64,000 nt of DNA from Mycobacterium sp. Marseille-P9652 (GCF_902652685.1 NZ_CACRUY010000002.1:62001-126000), one strand, 5' to 3'. Positions 44,237-53,191 are shown, counted from the stretch's first letter. The notes: generated by a model not told the origin, from the letters alone. Made by a program: numbers and translations.

Positions 44237-45889
44237 TCAGCCGTTGACCGCCTGCTCGCGGGCCCACCGGTAATCCGCCTTGCCCGACGGGCTGCGCTCG
44301 ACGTGCGGTCGGAACACGACGGCCTTGGGAAGCTTGTACCGGGCCAGTGACCGACCGGCGTGTGCCACCAACTCGTCGGCGTCGGCGGCCGCGCCCTCGG
44401 CGAGCGCGACGACCGCGACCACCTCCTGACCCCAGCGTTCGCTGGGCCGGCCGGCCACCACCACGTCGGCAACCGCGGGATGGGACGCGATGGCCGTCTC
44501 GACCTCCTCGGCGAAGATCTTCTCGCCGCCGGAGTTGATCGTCACCGAGTCGCGGCCGAGCAGTTCGATGGTGCCGTCCTCGCGGTGGCGCGCGCGGTCG
44601 CCGGGAACCGCGTAGCGGACGCCCCCTATCACCGGGAACGTCGCCGCCGTCTTGGCGGCGTCGCCCTTGTACCCCAGCGGGACGTGCCCGCGTTGCGCCA
44701 GCCAGCCCATGCCGTCATGACCAGGCGGCAGTATGGCGGTCAGGTCCTCGGCCGCCACGAACGTGTCGGGCCCGGCGTTGAACGTGCCGGTGGACACCGC
44801 ACCGCGCATCGACATGTGGTGCATCTGCGCGCCGGTCTCCGAGGACCCGACGCCGTCGACGACGATCGCGTTCGGCAAGGCTTCGATCAGGCGCTGCTTG
44901 ACGAAGGGCGTCAGCAGGGCGCCCCCGTTGGCGACGACGGCCAACGACGACACGTCCGCCGCCCCTTGCTCGATGGCGGCGACCAAGGGACGAGCCATCG
45001 CGTCGCCGACCACGGTCACCACCGAGACACGTTCGCGCTCGATGGTGCGGACGACGTCCTCGGCGTCCAAATGATCGACGACCGAAGGGAAGACGACGGA
45101 CTGGCCGGTGGTGAGGGCGGTCATCACCGTCCACTGCGCGGCGCCGTGCATCAGCGGCGGCAGCACCATCAGCTTGGTCCCCGGTCCGGCGGCCGCGGCC
45201 GCCGCGATTTCGTCGACGGACGCCGCGGGCTCGCCGGTGACCAGGTTGCGCCCACCGAAGGACGTCATGAAGATGTCGTGCTGGCGCCACAGCACGCCCT
45301 TGGGCATGCCGGTGGTGCCGCCGGTGTAGAGGACGTACAGGTCGTCGGGCGAGTGTTGCACCGGCGGGGGCTCCGGCGGCGTCGAGGCGATGACGCTCTC
45401 GTAATCGACTGCGCCGTCGAGCAGCTCGTTGCCCGACTCGTCGGCGATCTGGATCAGCACGCGCAGCCGCGGCAGGTCGGCGCGGATCTCGGCGACGCGC
45501 GGCGCGAACGCGGCGTGGTAGATCAGCGCGGTCGCCCCGGAGTCGGCGAGGAGATAGTGCAGCTCGGCCTTGACGTAGCGGAAGTTGACGTTGAACGGGG
45601 CGACGCGGGCGCCGAAGGCGCCGAGCAGCGCCTCGACGTACTCGTTGCCGTTGTAGGCGTAGATGCCGACCAGGTCCTGGCCTGCCTCGTGGCCGGCGAG
45701 GGCGGGGCGTTCGGCGTGGCAGCCCAGTCCGCGCGAGTGCAGATAGGAAGCGAGCCGGGTCGACCGCTCGACGACCTCCGCGTAGCTGAACCGGCGCTCG
45801 CCCTGGACCAGCAGATCGCGGTCCCCGATCGCCTCGGCGACAGCGCGGGCGACCGCGGGCACCGTGAATTGCGTTGCGCTCTCGGGCAT
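44237..45889 (-). CDS. Acyl-CoA synthetase (AMP-binding)
   Basis: 550 residues. AMP-binding motif LYTGGTTGMPKGVLWRQHD near residue 180, VDGVGSSETGAQ, LLGRDSVTINSGGEKIF, and the C-terminal Lys in PSGKADYRW. The ATG at 45889 lies 8 bases after the thioesterase stop, so synthetase and thioesterase are cotranscribed from the promoter near 46520-46650. The layout resembles the synthetase at 33534. Substrate is unknown; an operon with a hotdog thioesterase fits CoA-ester proofreading or recycling. Confidence 0.93.
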   Translation of the reverse strand: MPESATQFTVPAVARAVAEAIGDRDLLVQGERRFSYAEVVERSTRLASYLHSRGLGCHAERPALAGHEAGQDLVGIYAYNGNEYVEALLGAFGARVAPFNVNFRYVKAELHYLLADSGATALIYHAAFAPRVAEIRADLPRLRVLIQIADESGNELLDGAVDYESVIASTPPEPPPVQHSPDDLYVLYTGGTTGMPKGVLWRQHDIFMTSFGGRNLVTGEPAASVDEIAAAAAAGPGTKLMVLPPLMHGAAQWTVMTALTTGQSVVFPSVVDHLDAEDVVRTIERERVSVVTVVGDAMARPLVAAIEQGAADVSSLAVVANGGALLTPFVKQRLIEALPNAIVVDGVGSSETGAQMHHMSMRGAVSTGTFNAGPDTFVAAEDLTAILPPGHDGMGWLAQRGHVPLGYKGDAAKTAATFPVIGGVRYAVPGDRARHREDGTIELLGRDSVTINSGGEKIFAEEVETAIASHPAVADVVVAGRPSERWGQEVVAVVALAEGAAADADELVAHAGRSLARYKLPKAVVFRPHVERSPSGKADYRWAREQAVNG

Positions 45890-45897
45890 CTTGCCTC

Positions 45898-46515
45898 TCA
45901 GGGCTGGTGGGGCAGCAGGCGGACCATCAGGCCGTCGGCCTCGCTGAGCAGCGTGCCGTCGGCGGCCGTCATCGTAGCCGAGATGAACACCTTCCTGCCC
46001 TCGACGCGACTGATGCGGCCCTGCGCCATCAGCGGCTCGTCGATCGGGGTGACGCTGCGGTAGTCCACGTGCAGGTAGGCGGTGCGAGTCGGGTGAATGC
46101 CTGCGGTGGACACCACCATTCCGAGCAGCCAGTCGTAGAACAACGGGATCATGCCGCCGTGCACGGCGTTGTTGCCGCCCACGTGGGAGCGGCTGAAGTG
46201 CCCGCGCATCGTCACCCCGTCCGCCGCGGCGTCGGTCATGGTCCACGGCGGCAGCAGCGGATGACCCAGTCCGGGCAGGTCGACGGCGCGACCCGCGGGG
46301 GCCCGCCCCTCCGGCACGCGCGGGCCGTCCAGCATCGCGCAGGCGTCCTCGACGTGCCGCGCCGCGGTCGCCCATGCCGATGGCGTGGGGTCGGTGGACA
46401 CGGTGAGATCGTGCAGGCGGCGCAGGGCCGTGACGAAGCGGTCCAGTTCGGGGGGTGTGTCGCCGAGGGGTGTGACGACGGGAAACCGGTGTGTCCCGGG
46501 CGCGGTGTCGGTCAT
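45898..46515 (-). CDS. PaaI-type hotdog thioesterase
   Basis: 205 residues; the hotdog fold occupies the C-terminal half, with GNNAVHGGMIPLFYDWLLG (the Asn-x-x-His-Gly-Gly/Asp active-site pattern of PaaI-like enzymes) and AYLHVDYRSVTPI. It would hydrolyse acyl-CoA esters. ATG at 46515 follows GGAGGG with good spacing, while the longer frame back to 46575 lacks one. The N-terminal 80 residues are an extension not typical of PaaI. First gene of the minus-strand pair with the synthetase; operator copy 5 lies 117 bases upstream. Confidence 0.9.
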   Translation of the reverse strand: MTDTAPGTHRFPVVTPLGDTPPELDRFVTALRRLHDLTVSTDPTPSAWATAARHVEDACAMLDGPRVPEGRAPAGRAVDLPGLGHPLLPPWTMTDAAADGVTMRGHFSRSHVGGNNAVHGGMIPLFYDWLLGMVVSTAGIHPTRTAYLHVDYRSVTPIDEPLMAQGRISRVEGRKVFISATMTAADGTLLSEADGLMVRLLPHQP

Positions 46516-46631
46516 GGCCGCCCTCCGGTTCCCCACCGCGACACGGGTGGACACGAAACGGTGCCGCGGCAACACCCGGTGACGTCCCGGGGGAGGAGAA
46601 CTTTCACGCCCGCGGCCCTTTCGATCGTTGA

Positions 46632-46650
46632 TACTAAGCGCGTTACAGTA
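46632..46650 (+). promoter_or_regulatory. 19-bp TACTGTAA-type operator, copy 5
   Basis: TACTAAGCGCGTTACAGTA, 12 of 19 positions equal to the best copy, with right half TTACAGTA perfect and left TACT intact. It lies between the thioesterase start (46515, minus) and the leader ORF/hydrolase (46691/46762, plus). Confidence 0.6.
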
Positions 46651-46690
46651 TAGATTTCAGCAGGTCGGTCAGCGCGCGGCAAGGAGACAG

Positions 46691-46774
46691 ATGACTGAGG
46701 CGCCCTGCGCCGACGCGCGCGTCGGCGCCGCTGAGGCGAGGTCGCGGGTCGGTTGCCAGGCATGCCGAGGGTGA
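46691..46774 (+). CDS. Possible 27-codon leader ORF
   Basis: ATG preceded by AAGGAGACAG, the best ribosome binding site in this space. It encodes 27 residues (MTEAPCADARVGAAEARSRV then GCQACRG) and stops at 46774, overlapping the hydrolase ATG at 46762. It contains three Cys and a 22-base perfect palindrome (46707-46728). It may be a leader peptide that couples translation to the hydrolase, or just chance. Confidence 0.4.
   Translation: MTEAPCADARVGAAEARSRVGCQACRG
46707..46728. repeat. 22-bp perfect palindrome in the leader
   Basis: GCGCCGACGC, centre GC, GCGTCGGCGC. In RNA it would give a tight hairpin between the leader ribosome binding site and the hydrolase start. Confidence 0.6.
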
Positions 46775-47877
46775 CATCCGGGCTGGGCGTGGCCAGGGAC
46801 GCGGCGCGGGAGCTGCGCATGCTCGTGCCGCGCACGGTGGCCGGGCTGAACGAGTCCACGGGGTGGGCCCCGATCTCACCGCGCGGCGTCCGGCAGTTCG
46901 GTGAGGTCTTGCTGGACGAACTTGCGCTGAGCGGGTTTTCGCTCCTGGGCGGGAGCCCGGGGGCGCTGCGCCCGCTGGACGGCTGCACCGCGGCGGCCGA
47001 CGAGTTGGCGGCGCTGGGCATAGACGGGGCGCACGCAGAGCCAAGGCCGCTGCGGGTGACGTCGACGCGCCGCCAACGCCTGCCGGGGCTGAGGTATGAG
47101 CGGGCGACCTTCGAGCACGACCCCGCGCTGCCGAGTTCGCTGAGCGAGTTCGGGGGCCCGGCGCGGGCGGTGGTGCACGTGTGCCGGCACCCCGGTGGTC
47201 CCAGGCCGTGGTTGATCTGGGTGCACGGCGCCGGCCAGGGCGGCACCGAGGACATGCTGCTCTCGCGGATCGGGCGGATTCACTACAAGCTGGGGTTCAA
47301 CGTCGCGCTGCCGGTGCAACCGGGCCACGGCAGCCGGCGCCGCGAGTGGCCGGCTTACCCCGACATGGATCCCCTGGGCAACGTCGCGGGCATGATGCGC
47401 GCCGTTTCGGAGGTCCGGGCCGTGGTGCGGTGGGCGCAGCCGCAGGCAAAAGCCGTTGTGGTGGCCGGGATCTCGATGGGTACTCCGGTGGCCGCGCTGG
47501 TGTCGCACCTCGAGCGCGACGTCGACGCGGTCGCGCTGTACACGCCCATCCTCGGGCTCAACGCGATGATCGCGCGGCACTTGGGGCGCTGGGGCCAATC
47601 CCGGGACGACTTCCGGGACCTCCTGGCGTCGCCGGAGGTGGCCAAGCTGACGTCGGTGATCGACCCCCTGGCGGTCAATCCCGCCCCGCCGCCGCATCGG
47701 CGGCTGATCGTGGGGGCGTGGCACGACCGAATGGCGATGCGCGAGCCCGCCCTCGCGCTGCAGGAGCGGTGGGGCGGCGAGCTGTACTGGTACGACGGCA
47801 GCCATGTGGGCCACATCTTCTCCCGGCGGGTTCTGTCGGTCACCGAGCGGTTCCTGCGCGAGGTGGCCGACGGATGA
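46762..47877 (+). CDS. Alpha/beta hydrolase
   Basis: 371 residues. An N-terminal helical part of about 130 residues precedes the hydrolase core: oxyanion region LIWVHGAGQGG at about residues 152-162, nucleophile Ser in AGISMGTPVAAL, acid in GAWHDRM and His in GSHVGHIFSR. So the triad is complete. ATG 46762 has a weak ribosome binding site and may be reached by translation from the leader ORF. It overlaps the next gene by four bases. Possible role: ester or lactone cleavage of a pathway intermediate. Confidence 0.87.
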   Translation: MPRVTSGLGVARDAARELRMLVPRTVAGLNESTGWAPISPRGVRQFGEVLLDELALSGFSLLGGSPGALRPLDGCTAAADELAALGIDGAHAEPRPLRVTSTRRQRLPGLRYERATFEHDPALPSSLSEFGGPARAVVHVCRHPGGPRPWLIWVHGAGQGGTEDMLLSRIGRIHYKLGFNVALPVQPGHGSRRREWPAYPDMDPLGNVAGMMRAVSEVRAVVRWAQPQAKAVVVAGISMGTPVAALVSHLERDVDAVALYTPILGLNAMIARHLGRWGQSRDDFRDLLASPEVAKLTSVIDPLAVNPAPPPHRRLIVGAWHDRMAMREPALALQERWGGELYWYDGSHVGHIFSRRVLSVTERFLREVADG

Positions 47878-48227
47878 CCCGCGCCGCCCGCGAGGTCGTC
47901 GAGCTCTACAACCTGGTGGTGTGGAACGAGTGCGACCTCGAGCTGGCCGAGGAGTTGCTGGGCGACACCGTGATTCGTCACGAGGTGGGCCAAGTGCACA
48001 CGTTGACCCACGCGGAGGCGGTCCAGCGGGTGGCGCAGGTATGGCAGCTCGTCGACGCGTTGCGCTTCGACTTGCGCGTGGTGGTGGACGGCGCGGACGG
48101 CGAGCACGTCGCCATCGTCTACGACTCCACCATGACGACCGGCGACGGAACCCACACCAACGTCGCCGGCATCGAGGTGTTCCGCGTCGTCGCGGGCAGG
48201 ATCACCGAGGTGTGGAATTGCGGCTAA
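47874..48227 (+). CDS. SnoaL-like/NTF2-fold small protein
   Basis: 117 residues with an NTF2-like fold: an N-terminal helix VVELYNLVVWNECDLELAEELLGDTVIRHE, RVAQVWQLVDALRFDLRVVVDG, and the strand IEVFRVVAGRITEVWN. SnoaL-family proteins act as cyclases, isomerases or hydratases on polyketide- and steroid-like molecules. It overlaps the hydrolase stop (ATGA) and is followed by an LLM oxidoreductase, consistent with modification of a ring compound. Confidence 0.85.
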   Translation: MTRAAREVVELYNLVVWNECDLELAEELLGDTVIRHEVGQVHTLTHAEAVQRVAQVWQLVDALRFDLRVVVDGADGEHVAIVYDSTMTTGDGTHTNVAGIEVFRVVAGRITEVWNCG

Positions 48228-48244
48228 CAGCAAGGAGTTTGGAG

Positions 48245-49285
48245 TTGACCGAGCGCACCCTCGACGAATTGGGCTACTACCTGCTGGCCGGGGCGGGCGG
48301 CGACGGACCGGCGACGTTGATGGACGAGGCCCGGCGCGGCGAGGAGTTGGGCTTCGGCACCGCGTTCATCTCCGAGCGCTGGAACGTCAAGGAAGCGTCG
48401 TCGCTCACCGGGGCCGCGTGCGCGGTCACCAGCCGCATGCAGATCGCTACGGCCGCAACGAACCACAACACGCGTCACCCGCTGATCACCGCGTCGTGGG
48501 CCACGACCATGCACCGGCTCTCTCGCGGGCGGTTCACGCTGGGCATCGGGCGCGGCATCGCCGCCATCTACGGGGCCTTCGGCATACCCGCGGTCACCAC
48601 GGCGCAGATGGAGGACTGGGCACGCGTGATGCGGCGCCTGTGGCGCGGCGAGGCGATCTTCAATCACGACGGCCCGATGGGCAAGTACCCGATCCTGTTC
48701 CTCGACCCGGACTTCGACGAGGACATCCGGTTGGCGCTGGTCGCCTTCGGCCCGAACACCCTCGCCCTGGGCGGCCGCGTGTTCGACGACGTCATCCTGC
48801 ACACCTACTTCACCCCGGACACCCTGCGGCGCTGCGTCGAAACCGTGAAGACGGCGGCCGAGAGGGCCGGCCGCGACCCCGACAGCGTGCGGGTGTGGTC
48901 GTGCTTCGCCACGGTCGGTGACCATCTGCCGGAACCGTTGCGGCTGAAGAAGACCGTCGCGCGCCTGGCCACCTACCTGCAGGGCTACGGCGACCTCATG
49001 GTCCGGACGAATGACTGGGATCCCGCTGTGCTGCAACGGTTTCGGGAGGATCCGGTGGTGACGTCCATCGCGGGTGGCATCGACCACAAGGCCACCGCCG
49101 AGCAGATCGAGCACATCGCGACACTGATCCCGGACGAATGGCTCGAGCCCTCGGCGACCGGTTCGGCGCGCCAGTGCGCCGACCGCATCCGCAGGGAGTT
49201 CGACTACGGCGCCGACTCGGTGATCATGCACGGCGCCACGCCCGACGAGCTCGAGCCGGTCGTCGCGGCCTACCGCGCCGGCTAG
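48245..49285 (+). CDS. LLM class oxidoreductase (F420/FMN)
   Basis: 346 residues, bacterial luciferase-like TIM barrel. Signatures: LMDEARRGEELGFGTAFISERWNVKEA, IATAATNHNTRHPLITASWATTMHRLSRGRFTLGIGRG and QCADRIRREFDYGADSVIMHG. In mycobacteria this group usually uses F420, but FMN is possible. The start is TTG at 48245, chosen because AAGGAG lies 7 bases upstream. Last gene of the hydrolase-SnoaL operon. A second LLM protein of a different subgroup is at 50903. Confidence 0.88.
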   Translation: MTERTLDELGYYLLAGAGGDGPATLMDEARRGEELGFGTAFISERWNVKEASSLTGAACAVTSRMQIATAATNHNTRHPLITASWATTMHRLSRGRFTLGIGRGIAAIYGAFGIPAVTTAQMEDWARVMRRLWRGEAIFNHDGPMGKYPILFLDPDFDEDIRLALVAFGPNTLALGGRVFDDVILHTYFTPDTLRRCVETVKTAAERAGRDPDSVRVWSCFATVGDHLPEPLRLKKTVARLATYLQGYGDLMVRTNDWDPAVLQRFREDPVVTSIAGGIDHKATAEQIEHIATLIPDEWLEPSATGSARQCADRIRREFDYGADSVIMHGATPDELEPVVAAYRAG

Positions 49286-49291
49286 CCACCC

Positions 49292-49351
49292 GCGAGCGTG
49301 CGCAAACGTACACGCTCGACCGGCGTGTCGCGTGCAAACACGCACGCTCGC
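49292..49351. repeat. 60-bp inverted repeat between convergent genes
   Basis: Arms GCGAGCGTGCG (49292-49302) and CGCACGCTCGC (49341-49351), with inner copies GTACACGCTCGAC and GTGTCGCGTGCAAACA that repeat the same words. It lies between the LLM gene and the convergent carboxyltransferase gene and probably acts as a bidirectional transcription barrier. It looks like a mobile-type mycobacterial intergenic repeat, from memory. Confidence 0.65.
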
Positions 49352-49361
49352 CGAGGAGACG

Positions 49362-50858
49362 TCACGGCATGATCACGGTGCGGGCCACCGGCTCGGCGGC
49401 GGCCTGACGGCTGGACAGGCCCCGCTGCAGGGCGGCGAGCAGCGCGTCGCGCGTCTCCCGGGGATCGATGAGCTCGTCGAATCCCATGTGTTCGGCCGAC
49501 CGATAGGACGCCTGCAACTCCGCGTCGCGCAGCTTGGCCGACAGGTCCTCGCCCGCGTGCGACGCGCGGCTCAGGGCCGCGGCGCTCATCGCGCCCATGG
49601 TGGCGCCCGGATAGGCGAAGGTGGCCACCTGGTGGTCGAAACCCAGCAGCGACATGACCATCGAGCCGAACCCGTAGGCCTTCCGCAGGGTCAGGTGCAG
49701 CTTCAGGGTGGTGGCCGCGGTCTGCGCCGCGAACATTCGGGCGCCGGCGCGCAGCACCCCGCTGCGCTCGGATCGGCTGCCGGGCAACATGCCCGGGTTG
49801 TCGGCGAGGAAGACGATCGGCAGGTGAAACGAGTCGGCGACCATGATGAAGTGGGCCGCCTTGTCGGCCGCGTCGGCGTCGATCGAGCCGGCCAGCACCT
49901 GGGGCTGGTTGGCGACCACGGCCACCGGATGACCGCCGAGATGGGCCAGCGCACAAATGATCGCCCTGCCGAAGCGCGGTTGCACCTCGAACCAGTCGGG
50001 GCCGTCGAACACCACGTCGAGCACGGCGCGCATGTCGTAGACGCGACGGTTGTCGCGCGAGACGATGTCGAGCAATTCGGGCGTGGGTCGCGGCGCCGCC
50101 GTCTCGGAGAGAGGCAGCGCCGGGGGATACGACCACGCGCTCGGCGGGAAGTAGGACAGGTAGCGCCGGACGTCGTCGAGCACCGCTTCGTCGTCCTCGC
50201 CCACGTTGTGGATCACCCCGCTGGGCAGCGCGACGTCCGGGCCGCCGAGGTCTTCCTTCGAAATATCCTCTCCCGTGGACTCTTTCACGACCGGCGGCCC
50301 GGCGGTGAAGATCGCGCCCTGGGCGCTCATGATGCGGAAGTCGCAGACGGGCGCCACCAGCGCGCCGTGCCCGGCCGAGGGGCCGAGCACCGCGGCCACC
50401 GTCGGGACCCGGCCGGAGCACTGCGTCTGGGCGAGCAGGTCCGTCGGGCTGCGCCCGTAATGCCCACCGGTGGGGCGAAAACCGGCGCCCTCCAGCAGCA
50501 TCACCAACGGAATCTTGTCCCGCAGCGCCAATTCGGCGAGCCGGTAGCGCTTGGAGTTGCCGCCCGGCCCGATGCTTCCGGCCATGGTGGTGAAGTCCTC
50601 GGCGCCGAGCATCACCGGCGACCCGTTGATCTTCCCCGAGCCGACCACCAGCCCGTCGGCCGCGACGTCGCCGCCCACGAGGGTGCCGAACTCGCGGAAG
50701 GTGCCCGGGTCGAGCAGGCGCTCGATCCGCTCGCGGGCGTCGAGCTTGCCCTTGCCGCGGTGCTTGTCGAGGCGCTCCGGGCCGCCCATGCCGCGCGCGT
50801 GCCGGCGGCGACGGTCGAGATCGTCGAGCGTCTCACCCCAGTCCTGCGCTCTGGCCAT
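49362..50858 (-). CDS. Acyl-CoA carboxyltransferase (AccD-like) domain protein
   Basis: 498 residues, carboxyltransferase/crotonase-type fold as in acyl-CoA carboxylase beta subunits and decarboxylases. Blocks: KLDARERIERLLDPGTFREFG near residue 40, LLEGAGFRPTGGHYGR, the oxyanion-like GPSAGHGALVAPVCDF, and FLADNPGMLPGSRSERSGVLRAGARM. No biotin carboxylase or BCCP gene is adjacent, so it either uses a distant alpha subunit or acts as a biotin-independent decarboxylase/transferase. It diverges from the LLM gene at 50903; operator copy 6 lies between them. Confidence 0.9.
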   Translation of the reverse strand: MARAQDWGETLDDLDRRRRHARGMGGPERLDKHRGKGKLDARERIERLLDPGTFREFGTLVGGDVAADGLVVGSGKINGSPVMLGAEDFTTMAGSIGPGGNSKRYRLAELALRDKIPLVMLLEGAGFRPTGGHYGRSPTDLLAQTQCSGRVPTVAAVLGPSAGHGALVAPVCDFRIMSAQGAIFTAGPPVVKESTGEDISKEDLGGPDVALPSGVIHNVGEDDEAVLDDVRRYLSYFPPSAWSYPPALPLSETAAPRPTPELLDIVSRDNRRVYDMRAVLDVVFDGPDWFEVQPRFGRAIICALAHLGGHPVAVVANQPQVLAGSIDADAADKAAHFIMVADSFHLPIVFLADNPGMLPGSRSERSGVLRAGARMFAAQTAATTLKLHLTLRKAYGFGSMVMSLLGFDHQVATFAYPGATMGAMSAAALSRASHAGEDLSAKLRDAELQASYRSAEHMGFDELIDPRETRDALLAALQRGLSSRQAAAEPVARTVIMP

Positions 50859-50872
50859 GCCTTAGGGTCACA

Positions 50873-50891
50873 TACTGGATTGCTTACTGTA
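50873..50891. promoter_or_regulatory. 19-bp TACTGTAA-type operator, copy 6
   Basis: TACTGGATTGCTTACTGTA, 15 of 19 positions equal to the best copy. It sits in the 44-base gap between divergent starts at 50858 and 50903, only 11-14 bases from each, so one bound protein would affect both operons. Confidence 0.75.
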
Positions 50892-50902
50892 AAGTTGCCC
50901 GC

Positions 50903-51925
50903 ATGGGTAGCGCCCCCCGCCTCAAGCTGGACGGGGGCATCCCCAATCGCCTCGCCGACGCGGCCGACGCGGCCGGTGACCTGGAAAGCCAGGGGTATGA
51001 CGGCGGGTGGACGGCCGAGACCAGTCACGACCCCTTCCTGCCGCTGCTGCTGGCCGCCGAGCACACGTCGCGCCTCGAGATCGGCACCAACATCGCGGTG
51101 GCGTTCGCGCGCAACCCGATGATCGTCGCCAACATCGGTTGGGACCTGCAGGCGTACTCCAATGGCCGGTTCATCCTCGGCCTGGGCACCCAGATCCAGC
51201 CCCACATCGAGAAGCGGTTCAGCATGCCGTGGAGCCACCCGGCGCGCCGGATGCGCGAATTCGTCGCCGCCCTCCACGCGATCTGGTCGGCCTGGTCCGA
51301 CGGGACGAAACTCCGTTTTGAGGGCGACTTCTACACCCACAAAATCATGACCCCGATGTTCACCCCCGAGTCGCATCCGCATCCGCCGCCGAAGGTGTTC
51401 ATCGCGGCGGTGGGGGAGGCTATGACCGAAATGTGCGGCGAGGTGGCCGACGGCCACCTCGGCCACCCGATGGTCTCGAAGCGCTACCTCGAGGAGGTGA
51501 CGCTGCCCGCGCTGGCGCGGGGCATGCAGCGCACCGGGCGGTCGCGCGCTGACTTCCAGGTGTCGGCCGAGGTGATGGTCGCGACGGGCGAGACCGATGC
51601 CGAACTGGCGGCCGCCACGGCCGCCGTGCGCAAGCAGATCGCGTTTTACGGGTCTACGCCGGCGTATCGCCGGGTCCTCGAGGTGCATGGCTGGGGCGAC
51701 CTGCAGCCCGAACTGCACCGCCTGTCCCTTCAGGGCGAGTGGGACGCGATGGGGGCGCTCGTCGACGACGAGATGCTGGCAGCGTTCGCGGTCGTAGGTC
51801 CGGTTGGCACCGTGGCGGACGGCCTGCGCAGTCGCTGCGATGGCTTGGTCGACCGGGTGCTGCCGATCTTCTACACCGCTTCGCGCTCGTGTGTTGCCGC
51901 CGCACTCAAGGGGTTTCGGGAATGA
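50903..51925 (+). CDS. LLM class F420-dependent oxidoreductase (TIGR03617-like)
   Basis: 340 residues of the luciferase-like family. Blocks: SQGYDGGWTAETSHDPFLPLLLAAEHTSRLEIGTNIAVAFARNPM, SNGRFILGLGTQIQPHIEKRF, and AAVGEAMTEMCGEVADGHLGHP. The pattern fits the mycobacterial F420-dependent subgroup. First gene of an operon with a P450 and an SDR; overlaps the P450 start by four bases. Probably oxidises or reduces a pathway intermediate using F420 or reduced flavin. Confidence 0.9.
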   Translation: MGSAPRLKLDGGIPNRLADAADAAGDLESQGYDGGWTAETSHDPFLPLLLAAEHTSRLEIGTNIAVAFARNPMIVANIGWDLQAYSNGRFILGLGTQIQPHIEKRFSMPWSHPARRMREFVAALHAIWSAWSDGTKLRFEGDFYTHKIMTPMFTPESHPHPPPKVFIAAVGEAMTEMCGEVADGHLGHPMVSKRYLEEVTLPALARGMQRTGRSRADFQVSAEVMVATGETDAELAAATAAVRKQIAFYGSTPAYRRVLEVHGWGDLQPELHRLSLQGEWDAMGALVDDEMLAAFAVVGPVGTVADGLRSRCDGLVDRVLPIFYTASRSCVAAALKGFRE

Positions 51926-53157
51926 GCGCACCCACCACGGACGGGGCCGCCAACCTGCTGGCCGACCCGCTCGCCTACACCGACGATCGGCGCCTGCACG
52001 AGGCCCTGACCCACCTGCGTGCCGCGGCGCCGGTGTCGTGGGTGGACGTCCCCAACTATCGGCCGTTCTGGGCGATCACCAAGCACGCCGACATCATGGA
52101 CATCGAACGCGACAACGCGTTGTTCACCAACTGGCCGCGCCCGGTGCTGACGACGGCGGAGGGCGACGAGATGCAGGCCGCGGCGGGCGTCCGCACCCTG
52201 ATCCACATGGACGACCCTCAGCACCGCGTCGTGCGCGCGATCGGGTCGGACTGGTTCCGGCCAAAGGCCATGCGCGCGTTGAAGCTTCGGGTCGACGAAC
52301 TGGCCAGAAACTACGTCGACACGATGGCGGCGGCCGGCCCCGAGTGCGACTTCGTCCAGCAGGTCGCGGTCAATTACCCCCTCTACGTGATCATGTCGCT
52401 GCTCGGCCTGCCGGAGGCCGACTTCCCGCGCATGCTCAAGCTCACCCAGGAGCTGTTCGGAAGCGACGACGCCGAATTCAAGCGCGGCACCACCAACTCC
52501 GACCAGCTGCCGGCGCTGCTCGACATGTTCGCGTACTTCAACGCGGTGACCGCGTCGCGTCGCGAGCATCCCACCGACGACCTCGCATCCGCGATCGCCA
52601 ACGCCCGCGTCGACGGCGAACCGCTGTCCGACATCGACACGGTGTCCTACTACCTCATCGTCGCCACCGCGGGTCACGACACCACGAGCGCAACGATCTC
52701 CGGTGGACTGCAGGCGCTGACGGAGAATCCGGAGCAGCTCGCACGGCTGCGCGACGACCCCCGGCTGACGCCCCTGGCCACCGAGGAGATGATCCGCTGG
52801 GTCACGCCGGTCAAGGCGTTCATGCGCACCGCCGCCCGGGACACCGCGATTCGCGGGGTGCCCATCGCGGCGGGCGAATCGGTGTTGCTGTCCTACGCTT
52901 CGGGCAATCGCGACGAGGACGTCTTCGACCGGCCGTTCAGCTTCGACGTCGCGCGCGACCCCAACAAGCACCTGGCCTTCGGCTACGGCGTGCACTTCTG
53001 CATGGGCGCGGCCCTGGCCCGCATGGAGGTGAGCAGCTTCTTCGCCGAGTTGCTGCCGCGGCTGGAATCCATCGAGCTGACCGGCGATCCGGAGCTCGTG
53101 GCGACCACTTTCGTGGGCGGCCTCAAACACCTGCCGGTTCGCTATTCACTGAAGTGA
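51922..53157 (+). CDS. Cytochrome P450
   Basis: 411 residues. I-helix ATAGHDTTSATISG, Glu-x-x-Arg in ATEEMIRWVTP, heme Cys360 in FGYGVHFCMGAALAR. This type (TPVKAFMRTAARD, SYASGNRDEDVF) resembles the CYP125/142/188-like group that oxidises sterol side chains, terpenoids or similar, judged by motif style only. It is not closely similar to the paralogous pair at 42940 and 56842. Overlaps the LLM gene by four bases and is followed by an SDR after 34 bases. Confidence 0.94.
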   Translation: MSAPTTDGAANLLADPLAYTDDRRLHEALTHLRAAAPVSWVDVPNYRPFWAITKHADIMDIERDNALFTNWPRPVLTTAEGDEMQAAAGVRTLIHMDDPQHRVVRAIGSDWFRPKAMRALKLRVDELARNYVDTMAAAGPECDFVQQVAVNYPLYVIMSLLGLPEADFPRMLKLTQELFGSDDAEFKRGTTNSDQLPALLDMFAYFNAVTASRREHPTDDLASAIANARVDGEPLSDIDTVSYYLIVATAGHDTTSATISGGLQALTENPEQLARLRDDPRLTPLATEEMIRWVTPVKAFMRTAARDTAIRGVPIAAGESVLLSYASGNRDEDVFDRPFSFDVARDPNKHLAFGYGVHFCMGAALARMEVSSFFAELLPRLESIELTGDPELVATTFVGGLKHLPVRYSLK

Positions 53158-53191
53158 CCGGCCCGAATACACTCCCCGGTGGAGGACTGCA

